Origin: Candolleomyces eurysporus
Taxonomy: Eukaryota; Basidiomycota; Agaricomycetes; Agaricales; Psathyrellaceae
Assembly: GCA_027579435.1 (NCBI GenBank)
Contig: JANBPK010000746.1
Span: forward strand, 29,396-93,395
Reading direction: 5' to 3'
DNA: 64,000 nucleotides
The notes below the pieces were generated by a model. The model saw nothing but the letters and a program-made list of their open reading frames with translations, was not told where the DNA came from and made no database searches. Below are positions 56,163-64,000 of the stretch, piece after piece; position 1 is the stretch's first letter, and the number at the start of each line of letters is the position of its first letter. Position numbers and translations under genes: made by a program.

Positions 56163-57185
56163 ATGGACGACGCTTTGATACTGGGNGATTACGACTTTAA
56201 TGTCCCTTCCGACAAGAAGAACAAGAGCTTTGATCCCAAGAAGCTNTTANTGCCTATCAAGAAGGCGGAAAAGCGCCTGTAAGTCGCTCCTTCTTTNTGT
56301 ACAGTAATTAATTCTTAATTGCTTAATTTTCAGGATGTTCCTGCAGTATCAAACGTGGCAACGCCTAGTCGGAAACAAATTGGTNATAGCTCCAGTATCC
56401 TTCAAGTCGAATGAANGGATTCTGGAGGTTGCTACGGGTGCTGGTACGTCGTCTCAAGNATNTCACAGCTCATAACNTNNTNNCNNATTCTCTCCATTTT
56501 TCTCGATATTTGAATAGGATTTTGGATGCTGGATTTCGCTGTCACGTTGCCAAGGACCGTAACACTGCACGGTGTCGACCGGTCCTCCCGCCACTTCCCC
56601 AAACAACACCCCGAGAACGTCTCCTTNTCCACATGCGCAGCAACAGCACTCCCCTTTTCCTGGCAAGACTACTTCGACTTTGTCCACCAACGATTCCTNT
56701 CGCTTTCCCTAACNCTGTATGAATGGAAGGCAGCTCTAGCGGAGATCCATCGAGTNCTCAAACCAGGTGCTTGGGTCCAGATAGGTGAAGTCTACCCAGC
56801 GTTCCCGTCAGGGGAGTTTGGCTCGAAACAGAAGGCTCTGTTTTATGCGATGTCACANTCGCGTGGGCTCGATCTGGATATTCCGCTTCAACTATCAGAG
56901 CACCTTTCTTCCGTCGGGTTCGTCAATGTCTCTGTGGAAGAGAGCGCTGGGGAATGTGGTTCCGAGTATGGGTCTCAAGGCAAAGGGAATAAGGGTCGGA
57001 TGTTGGCAGTGACGAAATCTATGAAGGCGGAAGTCATTCGGGCAGGCGGGTTCGGGATCGTCAACTCTAAGAAGGAATTTGATGAAATGGTGAAAGGGTT
57101 GGAGAAGGAGTATGATCAATGTGAAAGTAGGATTCGCTTTTTCACTTGCATAGCCCAGAAGCCTTTGCCTGCGAACAGTCCTTAG
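56163..57185 (+). CDS. class I SAM-dependent methyltransferase
   Basis: Three exons: 56163-56278, 56334-56443 and 56518-57185, giving 297 aa in phase. The order is MDDALILGDYDFNVPSDKKN, a helical lead-in (MFLQYQTWQRLVGNKLV), SAM-binding motif I (ILEVATGAGFWMLDFAV), the acidic end of strand beta-2 (VTLHGVDRSSRHFP), LPFSWQDYFDFVHQRF (motif post-II), then EIHRVLKPGAWVQIGEVYP, the typical late motif of UbiE/LaeA-type enzymes. It ends in IRFFTCIAQKPLPANSP. It transfers a methyl group from SAM; the target is unknown, with small molecules or secondary metabolites likely by resemblance. No biosynthetic cluster surrounds it. Confidence 0.82.
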
Positions 57186-58257
57186 GTTGGAGGTTTCATT
57201 GNCGACCATCTCGTCGTTACTATCTTAGTAGTTTCGGTGAGTTCTTTCTTACCGGAATCACACANNCNCTTTTCTGACCCTGACCGCAGCGTACTGAGCG
57301 TAATTTGTTAATTGTAATTTCCCCATATGCATGTCACATTTTCCCTAGAACCCTGTAGGGGCTTCATACAAGTCGGACCGTGTTTTCCAAACCTCTCCAT
57401 TNTCCGGATAAGCGGCACCGTTTTAGAAAGGGCTTTACCAACTAAGTAGGCAGGATTTCTNTGAAGCATGTCGTTGTGCTTTGAGCAAANGAGCGAAATT
57501 GANANCNCNNGATGCCGGCCCAAGCCCATGCAAAACATNAGCAAATAAAGAATATTCNATTNCATNAAATCAACGAANCAATCTTTCNTCTCAACCACGA
57601 CAGACTTAAAACCGCGAGGCTCGCACCGTACAGACATGGAGGATTCCTATCTTCCATGTCACATTCGCGAGCGGGTTAAGGTCTGAGTATTCTAGTCATT
57701 CTCGATCGGTTCTAGCTGGACCAAGGCTGTAATAGCCTTCGCAACGTATCAGAAAACCGACCTCACCCTCACGGCGGGGGTNTCTCCCGGACCCAAAGAC
57801 GGGCTTAAAGTCAGGAGGGTCATTCCCTTTCTTCGGTTAGGGAAAGTGGTGGTGGGGTTTTGGAAGTCGTTGCAATGACCGGGCTGGCNGCTTGTGAGCT
57901 TGTCGGTTGCTCGGTGTTNTAGGACGCTGGGTCGGCAAGGGCGGTTGGGTCCTTTAGCTCACTTCGTGGTGCATCTTTCTGGGCTCTCTTGGGCTCATGG
58001 TGTAACTCGATTCAGACTACTCTTTGTCTGTCGTGGGATGGCGCTTATGTCGTCAATTTTTTCCAATCTTTTGTGACTCATTTTCGGATGAGTGGAGGGC
58101 GATGCGGGCGAGGGTAGATATATGCGTACTTAGGTGAGTCGGATTATTTCTGTCTGTATGCGCGATCCTGATCTTCGTAGATAGCTCTACAGATGTCAAA
58201 TGCGTTGATCGTACATCTACACTATATAATCTGCATATTACCTTCCAATACACCCCG
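57186..58257. other. intergenic, no gene seen
   Basis: About 1.07 kb with N symbols between 57200 and 57610. No protein-like frame was found. A TATA-like element (tatataat near 58212-58219) precedes the next small open frame. Confidence 0.35.
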
Positions 58258-58513
58258 ATGGCTTTTACTCTTGTTCTCGACGAATCAGCTGTGATCTTTT
58301 GTTCCTCCCCTCCGCCTGTACCGCGCTCGAACGGGTCGTCGCCGCCCACGGCTGTACAGGTTGTTGTCAAAGCTGCTCGGTGAGCCAAGCCTGGCCCAGC
58401 ATTGTGCCTATATGCTTACCTCCAGCAAAGAGTACAAAAACGAGGTGGCCGCTTTCGCTGCTGCTCATGGGGAAATATCGGTTAGCGTTCCTCGTTCGCT
58501 GGTCACCCGATAA
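58258..58513 (+). CDS. possible 69-aa small protein
   Basis: Two exons (58258-58379, 58426-58513) join in phase to MAFTLVLDESAVIFCSSPPP, then AVQVVVKAARKEYKNEVAAF and AAAHGEISVSVPRSLVTR. A TATA box lies about 45 nt before the ATG, and the splice sites fit GT-AG. No family is recognised. A longer single-exon frame in another phase (58299-58721) overlaps and looks less protein-like. This is a tentative call. Confidence 0.3.
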
Positions 58514-58877
58514 GAGATATCATGATCTCGTGCTGCAGAAAGCCATTCGGGCCTTGCTCATGGCTCACCTGTCGTCCGCTGCAGTTCCCGAGCAGGTGGT
58601 GATTGAAGGAAGGGTTGGTGAGAGGACATATGCATTGCGTGGTCGTACGTTCTTCCAACCTCTTCTCGTGGTTCACGGCTTGACACAAGGACCCAGGCTA
58701 TCGCGAGTGGTCGGAGGGTAAACGACTTCAACTTTGGTGGGGAGAGATACCCATCCGATGTTTTTCGTACAAATGGCGGTTCGTTTTCGAGTTGGAGTAG
58801 TTTGTCGCTGCGAATCAAAAAGAGTTCTTTCCCTCTGGACAAGCTGTCTCACAGGTCAAAGCCCAGCCACCTATATC
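58514..58877. other. spacer before the tRNA gene
   Basis: No supported gene. Overlapping open frames on both strands (58299-58721 plus, 58558-58842 minus) have no recognisable features. Confidence 0.3.
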
Positions 58878-58965
58878 GGCCTGATGGTCTAGTAGTATGA
58901 TTCCTTGTTAGGGTGCTCAGACATCAAATTCGAGGAGGTCCCGGGTTCAATTCCCGGTCAGGCCC
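58878..58965 (+). tRNA. tRNA-Pro(AGG) with intron
   Basis: Acceptor stem GGCCTGA (58878-58884) pairs with TCAGGCC (58958-58964). The A box is TGGTCTAGTAGT and the B box GGGTTCAATTCCC. The anticodon arm CCTTG/CGAGG holds the loop TTAGGG with anticodon AGG at 58910-58912, and an intron of about 15-16 nt (within tgctcagacatcaaat) sits at the usual place after position 37. The body closely resembles the yeast tRNA-Pro(AGG). A T5 run at 58974-58978 ends transcription. Confidence 0.93.
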
Positions 58966-59449
58966 AATGGTTCTTTTTGCTTTCTTGTCATACCCGCTGT
59001 CACCGTTCTCCGGGCGATCGTGTCGGCTAAATGGGAACATTCCAGCTGCCGAACATNAAAAACTGTAGAGATGATCATGATGATGACTTAACCCATCCTC
59101 TGATGTATGTCTCTCTAGCCGTAAACACTATGTCTAGAAGGGGAGAAGGCCAGGAAGCCTTTGCCTGTATCGCACAATAAGCAGTCTAGCCTCAGCACTA
59201 CGCTCCCATGGATACAGCATGCAGGCCCAATGCGTTCAAGCCTTTGAAAAAAAATTTGACAGACTGACATTGATACTTGCGGAGTCTGAGCGCTGAGCGC
59301 CTATAACGTGTATAATATGGAGGAAAGGGTCCAGTCATGAAGGTAGATAATTTTCTGGACGCCCTTCATTTCCTCGTCTCTCAAACCTTTCCCAAGTTCG
59401 TTTACATAGCCGCTCTTTTTCCAACCTTCGCGCTCTTTTTTAAATAATC
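58966..59449. other. intergenic, promoter of the transporter gene
   Basis: Contains the T5 terminator of the tRNA and, near 59308-59317, gtgtataatatgg as a possible TATA element. No other gene was seen. Confidence 0.4.
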
Positions 59450-61586
59450 ATGGAGAAGTCTGTCAACGACTTCTTGCCAGACGGATCCGAGGACGGCTCC
59501 GGTGTCAATCCGCTAGGCACCAAATTCCGATTTGATCAAGACAGTATACAATCCCTTTCCTTTCAACTACCACCATCCACGTCGCCGTTGTCGTCGGTAT
59601 CGACGGCGACTGTACTTTGTCCTGCCATGCTGCGAGCCAGCGCTTCAAGCTCGTCCTCGGCGTCGTTGTCCAACTCTTCGGCGCCGATATCTCCTTCATC
59701 CTCGTCTTCCCTGTCTTCGGCGACCTCGATGTCCTCCGTGGCTTCCTCGTCTACCTCGTCCTCCATGTCCCAAGGATATACCTCCGATTCGGTGCGGGCA
59801 CACCGCCCAACGTACAAATACCTCTCACCCTCCCCCCATAAATCGAGAGCGTACCACGATGACCAGCCCTATCTCGCCTTACCTTCCCCATCGAAGAGCA
59901 CCGGCGGTGGTTTCAATTCCTTGCTGCCTTGCCCGCCGACATCACCAAATGCAAAGAGGTCAAGATTCAGATTGCCGTCAAAGCCACCATCATCGTCATC
60001 AGCATCGGTCGATGGCCCAAACGCTATTCGGCCCTTTTTACCTATCGTTGCTTGGCTCTTGGCGAGATTGCGGGGTACGGGCCTTTCATCTAAGGGTCCC
60101 ACCTCTTCCTCGTCCGGCGAGTCTGCTTTGCTTTCGTGGTTCAGGTCACGAACTCAAACCCAAAGCTCAGCGGCGGTGTGGGTCACGCTGTACTTTGTGT
60201 TCAACCTCTCATTGACGTTGTACAACAAGTACGTGCTGATACATTTCCCGTTTCCGTATACCTTGACTGCGATGCATGCGCTGTGCGGGACGGTGGGGAC
60301 CTTCATTATGTTGCATTTGAGGCTGGATGGATCTTCGGCAGGAGGGAAGCAGCACCAGGAGAAGGAGAAGGAGAAAGAGAAGGCGGATTGGACCCAGGAT
60401 TCCAAGGACTCGAAGCAGCAGCAGCATCAATTGCCCTCCCCAGTGCCTTCGTTGACCCTGAGGGAAACGGCGGTTGTGCTCCTGTTCAGCATGCTGTACA
60501 CCGTTAATATCGTGGTCAGCAACGCCTCGTTGAAGCTCGTTACTGTACCAGTGAGTAACTAGATCTGTACACATCTGCCTGTTAGCGCTGACAATTCTGG
60601 ATGTGATAGTTCCACCAGGTGGTTCGAGGCTCAACGCCACTCTTTACAATCGCCCTCTCTGCGATTTTCTTTAAGAAAATGAGTAGCAGGGCGAAGCTGC
60701 TGTCCTTGGTACCTGTGATCGCTGGTGTTGGTCTTGCGTGAGTCCTAATTCACAGAAGACAGATCTTTCTCGCTAACCCTCGCTATGTATCCGCAGAACT
60801 TACGGAGACTATTACTTCACGCTCTTTGGCTTCCTCTTAACGCTGCTCGGAACTCTCCTCGCAGCACTCAAGACTGTCGTTACGAATCTATTCCTCCGGT
60901 CATCCCCTTCCCCTCCTACTCTTTCCTCGAGCAATCAAAAGAACGACGACGATGTATTTTTATCAAGCAAGCACCGTAAAGTCCCGTCGATATTCAAGCT
61001 TTACTCTCCACCTCGAATGAGCCAACGATTCAAGCTCTCCTTGACTCCAATGCAACTTCTGTACCTCATGTCCCCGCTCGCGTTCATCCAAACGACGCTC
61101 CTAGCCCACTTCACGGGCGAGCTGGCCGACGTTAACAGGCACTTGAGCTCGACGGCGCCAAACCATGTGTATCAACATGCGCAACTTGTACCCGGGTTGG
61201 TGCCATGGGTGCTGGGATGGTTAGGCGGTCCCAGTTGGTGGCTGCTCCTTAACGGGGTTATGGCGTTTGGGTTGAATGTGGTTAGCTTTTATGCGAACAA
61301 GCGGATTGGGCCGGTTGGGATGAGCGTCGCTGGTACGTACACTTTCTTTATTTATAGCTGCGTAGAAACAGAAACTGATGGAATCTTGATTTTTTTTATA
61401 ACAGCAAACGTGAAGCAAGTGTTGACAGTGCTGTGTGCTGTTGTGCTTTTCGATTTGACGATCACGGGCGCGAATGGGTTGGGTATTTTGTTGACGCTTG
61501 TGGGCGGGGCGTGGTATGCGCATCTTGAGGTTAAGGAGAAGGCTGTGGAGAGGAACTTGAAGAAGGAGGCGAAGAGGAGTGGGTAA
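59450..61586 (+). CDS. triose-phosphate translocator-type transporter
   Basis: Four exons: 59450-60550, 60610-60737, 60797-61332 and 61405-61586, giving 648 aa. The first about 230 residues are low-complexity, rich in Ser with Thr and Pro, hydrophilic and likely cytosolic. The TPT/drug-metabolite transporter fold follows: AAVWVTLYFVFNLSLTLYNK, PYTLTAMHALCGTVGTF, VSNASLKLVTVPFHQVVRG, TPLFTIALSAIFFKK, LVPVIAGVGLATYGDYYFTL, MSPLAFIQTTLLAHF and IGPVGMSVAANVKQVLTVL. These match the SLC35/TPT family of Golgi or ER nucleotide-sugar and phosphate-sugar transporters. A charged insert (KEKEKEKADW) splits helices 2 and 3. The substrate cannot be read from the sequence. The long Ser-rich head is an add-on relative to most members (about 350 aa). 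Confidence 0.86.
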
Positions 61587-62399
61587 TCCGTCCGTGGAAT
61601 TCGCGGTCGCTGTTCCTCCCTTGACTCGGCACATGTTCCGCCGACCCGCTCTTCCCTTCATCCTAACCTCGGTGTTTGCTGCCCCTGCCTGGAGCACTAC
61701 AGACACCGACACTCTTCCCTTTCTTGCTTGCTTGACATCCGTGCATGCATACGAATCCCGCCACTATCTATGCCCGCGCCTTTCAGTGAAGCAGCCTTGA
61801 CTTCAACTCTCCCTATTTATGAATGTGTTTTCTCCTTCCCTCTAAGCTCCGCTTATTCATCTTCGACCGTCAGTCCACTCCACCGCTCCACTCTCTGCCT
61901 GCCATCTTTTGAAGTCGTTCCCGGTACCACCCATATCCCATCTCACCATCATCGGCCGACAACCACACTCTCTTTCTTTATCTCTCTTATCAGCAACGCA
62001 TAGAAATCGCATGCAAAGCAATCATTCCTTTTCTCCTGCAAATGGACTGTCTCTCCCTCTCTTTTTCTCCCTTGTGTATTTGTATTTATAGAGACCCTTT
62101 TCATGGCGTCTGAATCGTTTTGTTAGTTATTGTTAAACTTNCTACCAGTCACTCGTTTTGTCTATTATATTATATTCCTTCGTCACTCTTTTGTTTGTTT
62201 GTGTGTTACTCATTATATATTTGTCGTATACCTAGTAGTAGTAGTAAAGGTATCGAGCCTGTGGGTTGGTGGAGTAGGAAGAGCAGTAGGTACAAAATTG
62301 TACGACGTTCCGGTGTTTTAAGTAGGGTTGTTCTTGGGATTGGTGAATTGACATTGCATGGTTTTTTCCGACTGTCTGTCCGTATCAAGACATCCATTC
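61587..62399. other. 3' flank, no gene seen
   Basis: Pyrimidine-rich, with many CT and TC runs. No gene is supported. Confidence 0.4.
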
Positions 62400-62530
62400 T
62401 TAACCCTTAACTGAACTCCAGCTTGCCAATTTCCGGACCCTCTACATCCACCCTTTTCGAGCGCTCCAACCCGCCTCCATGGCACAAGCGTGGCGTCACT
62501 ACCACCTTTGGATCCTACCTCACAATTAAG
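62400..62530 (+). pseudogene. relic of promoter and start of membrane copy D, second
   Basis: ATGGCACAAGCG at 62479 and cctttggatcctacctca match the first codons of copy D; upstream, actccagcttgccaatttcc and cccttttcgagcgct match its promoter flank (ctccagcttcactttcc, gatctatttcga). The frame stops after 16 codons. Confidence 0.5.
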
Positions 62531-62815
62531 CCAGGAGATGTGTTCGGACTTGATAAGGATGAACACTAACACTCGAAGTCGATATGCCTTCGCCTGTTGC
62601 AGCTCCGAGCAAGCTTTATGATAGATTCGTCCGTGATTCCCTCGACACGGACTGGGTCCAGGAAATGCAATGAATGGCCGAGCTTGCAGATGGCTTCGAA
62701 CAATCAGTCAGTCAGAAGAGTGCACTTCTTTAATACCAAAGTGCATAGTCTCGGCGCGCAAGCGATAACGCCTTCAATATTGAGATATTCTCAACAGTAT
62801 ATTCAATCCATGATG

Positions 62816-62948
62816 CAAAACATCCATCCCAAACCTCTAGCTAAACTCCAGCTTTGCACATTTCATTCAAACAGTCCAATCTGCCTCTATGGCACAAGCT
62901 TGGCAGGTACATCCTGCCATTGCCGCCTTTTAATCCTGCCTTTGTAAA
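62816..62948 (+). pseudogene. relic of promoter and start of membrane copy D, third
   Basis: ATGGCACAAGCTTGGCAGG at 62889, then gccattgccgccttttaatc and cctgcctttgta, matching copy D and, in its first part, the relic at 32.5 kb (gcacaagcctggctggtaca). The flank has aactccagctttgcacattt. The frame stops after 14 codons. It stands 400 bp after the second relic, as if tandem. Confidence 0.5.
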
Positions 62949-63512
62949 AAAACAAGAAGTGTAGAGGTTAGGAGTGTTAGTAATGGGTCCATAACTATTC
63001 ATCATACATTAGCCTCAAACTCAGAAAGGTTGGTATCACTTCCAATGTCCCCCGCCACTGGTGGTGCACCCCTGACAGTGTTCAAAAGCTCCTGCTTGTT
63101 ATATTTTGATTCAATTAATATCTTTTCAAACTGAGGTCACACCTCTAGGTGCTTTAAACAGTGCCTATGCATATGAATTCAAACAAAAGATGATGACATG
63201 GCATCTGCCATACATGTCAAGTGAATGCTAGATCATCAGCAAGTGCGAGAGACACACAGAAAGAGCAAAGGAGTGTAATAGTATACAAAAGGTATTACAA
63301 ACTAAAAGTAAACAGGCAATCATATAGCAAGTCTGTTGACATATGAAGTCAAGGTAAAGTCTAGGCACAGTAAGTTGCAGGACAAAATTGTGATTATGAG
63401 GGAAAGCTCACATTATTTGTAGGCCAAGGTAGAGATGCTTGATGTCCACTAGGAGGAGGGTCCTGGCACCTTGAAGGATTTAATAGAGCAAAAAAGAAGG
63501 AGATTTAGATAC
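62949..63512. other. 3' flank of the WD40 gene, no gene seen
   Basis: AT-rich, no coding frame of note. Confidence 0.4.
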
Positions 63513-64000
63513 TTACTTGAGCCAGTCAGTACCATGACACACTGCATTGGTGAGGTCCACTTTTGTGGTCAAGAGATTTCCAATGATAAGGCAAAGGCCA
63601 TTATGGTAGAGGCCAGGTTGCAAATGGGGTGGAATCCAAAGCAGAAGGTTGCCTGAGGGGTTCCGGATCCAACCGTCATTATCCAGTGTCATAGCTGCAA
63701 TGGGATAGTCATGTAAGGCAACAGATGTGACAGAGTTGGTATGTCCTTCTGTTGGCTCCAAGGCTGGCAGTTTCATTTGAGTGTCCCACAACCTGATGGT
63801 CTCATCATGTGAGCCTGAGACAATGTGTTTTCCATCAGGAGAGAAGGCCACAGATGCAACAGAGTTGGCATGCCCTTCTATTGGCTCCAAAACAGGCTCT
63901 CCTGTTTGAGCATCCCACAGCCTGATGGTCTTGTCCTGTGAGCCTGAGACAATATACTTGCCATCAGGAGAGAAGGCAACAGATGTGACAGATTGGTATG
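63513..64000 (-). CDS. WD40-repeat protein, 3' end (NACHT-WD type)
   Basis: The gene enters from the right edge on the minus strand; only its last repeats are seen. Two WD40 units stand out as near copies of one another (GHANSVASVAFSPDGKHIVS, GSHDETIRLWDTQ; and SVTSVAFSPDGKYIVSGSQD, KTIRLWDAQTGEPVLEPIEG). The C-terminal tail DGWIRNPSGNLLLWIPPHLQ and NAVCHGTDWLK is typical of agaricomycete NACHT/WD40 STAND proteins. Such proteins act as intracellular sensors in nonself recognition; an assignment needs the missing N-terminal part. Near 63990 the repeat reads gacagattggtatg instead of gacagagttggtatg, one base short, so the frame may break there. Confidence 0.7.
   Translation of the reverse strand, partial: YQSVTSVAFSPDGKYIVSGSQDKTIRLWDAQTGEPVLEPIEGHANSVASVAFSPDGKHIVSGSHDETIRLWDTQMKLPALEPTEGHTNSVTSVALHDYPIAAMTLDNDGWIRNPSGNLLLWIPPHLQPGLYHNGLCLIIGNLLTTKVDLTNAVCHGTDWLK

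Noticed and set aside
58299..58721. 140-codon plus-strand frame
   Set aside because: Composition is not protein-like and it overlaps a shorter two-exon model with a TATA box; neither is strong, and I kept only the latter as tentative.
59563..59817. Acidic 84-codon minus-strand frame rich in D and E
   Set aside because: It is the mirror of the Ser-rich head of the transporter gene (tcg/tcc codons read backwards).
1..64000. CRISPR arrays, prokaryote-type operons, insertion sequences
   Set aside because: None seen; intron-rich genes and U6 show a eukaryote nuclear genome.

Overview
The window is nuclear DNA of a filamentous basidiomycete, almost certainly a mushroom-forming agaricomycete. Genes are dense, lie on both strands and are cut by many short introns of about 42 to 120 nt with GT-AG borders (one GC-AG). 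The families present are typical of that class: several F-box proteins, a DUF6593 protein, a CAP10/GT90 glycosyltransferase, Grr1-like F-box/LRR proteins and a WD40 protein of the NACHT-WD type. Assignments come from translated sequence and remembered family motifs; no database search was run.

Layout. At 0-5.9 kb a small secreted protein gene and an F-box gene form a unit that was duplicated, and the second unit has decayed. At 5.9-10.7 kb lie a second F-box protein and a GT90 glycosyltransferase. At 11.3-17 kb is a housekeeping stretch: OST4 and QCR8 in a head-to-head pair, U6 snRNA, a DUF6593 gene and UPF3, partly in sequence rich in ambiguous bases. At 17-30 kb is an unfamiliar multi-copy membrane protein family (intact copies at 17.9, 23.3 and 28.8 kb, a broken copy at 19.4 kb) interleaved with a second membrane protein carrying a C2-like domain, an unknown gene, a 1.8 kb geneless stretch and the splicing factor SYF2. 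At 30-38 kb are three tandem Grr1-like F-box/LRR genes, the first frameshifted by an 8-bp duplication. At 38-49 kb are an F-box gene, a six-exon DJ-1 gene, SPT5 and a type-B carboxylesterase. At 48.7-55.3 kb is a compact group: a 65-aa membrane protein, MIC10, BRO1, MIC12 and an RNase H. At 56-62 kb are a methyltransferase, an intron-containing tRNA-Pro and a triose-phosphate-translocator-type transporter. The last 2 kb hold short promoter/start relics and the 3' end of a WD40 gene that runs off the window.

How the parts fit. Conserved core functions (mitochondrial inner membrane: QCR8, MIC10, MIC12; RNA: U6, SYF2, UPF3, SPT5; ER and endosome: OST4, GT90, BRO1) sit beside lineage-specific families that are duplicating and decaying (secreted protein/F-box unit, membrane family, Grr1 array). 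Several real genes have such short exons that a simple ORF scan misses them: DJ-1, QCR8 (11-nt exon), MIC10 (13- and 22-nt exons), MIC12, OST4 and the 65-aa protein. The most unusual content is the membrane-protein family with its partner gene, and a promoter-plus-start module of one family member that recurs as relics.

Quality note. Many isolated N symbols are present. At least two, at 1626 and 18299, behave like an extra base next to a homopolymer and break otherwise clean frames.
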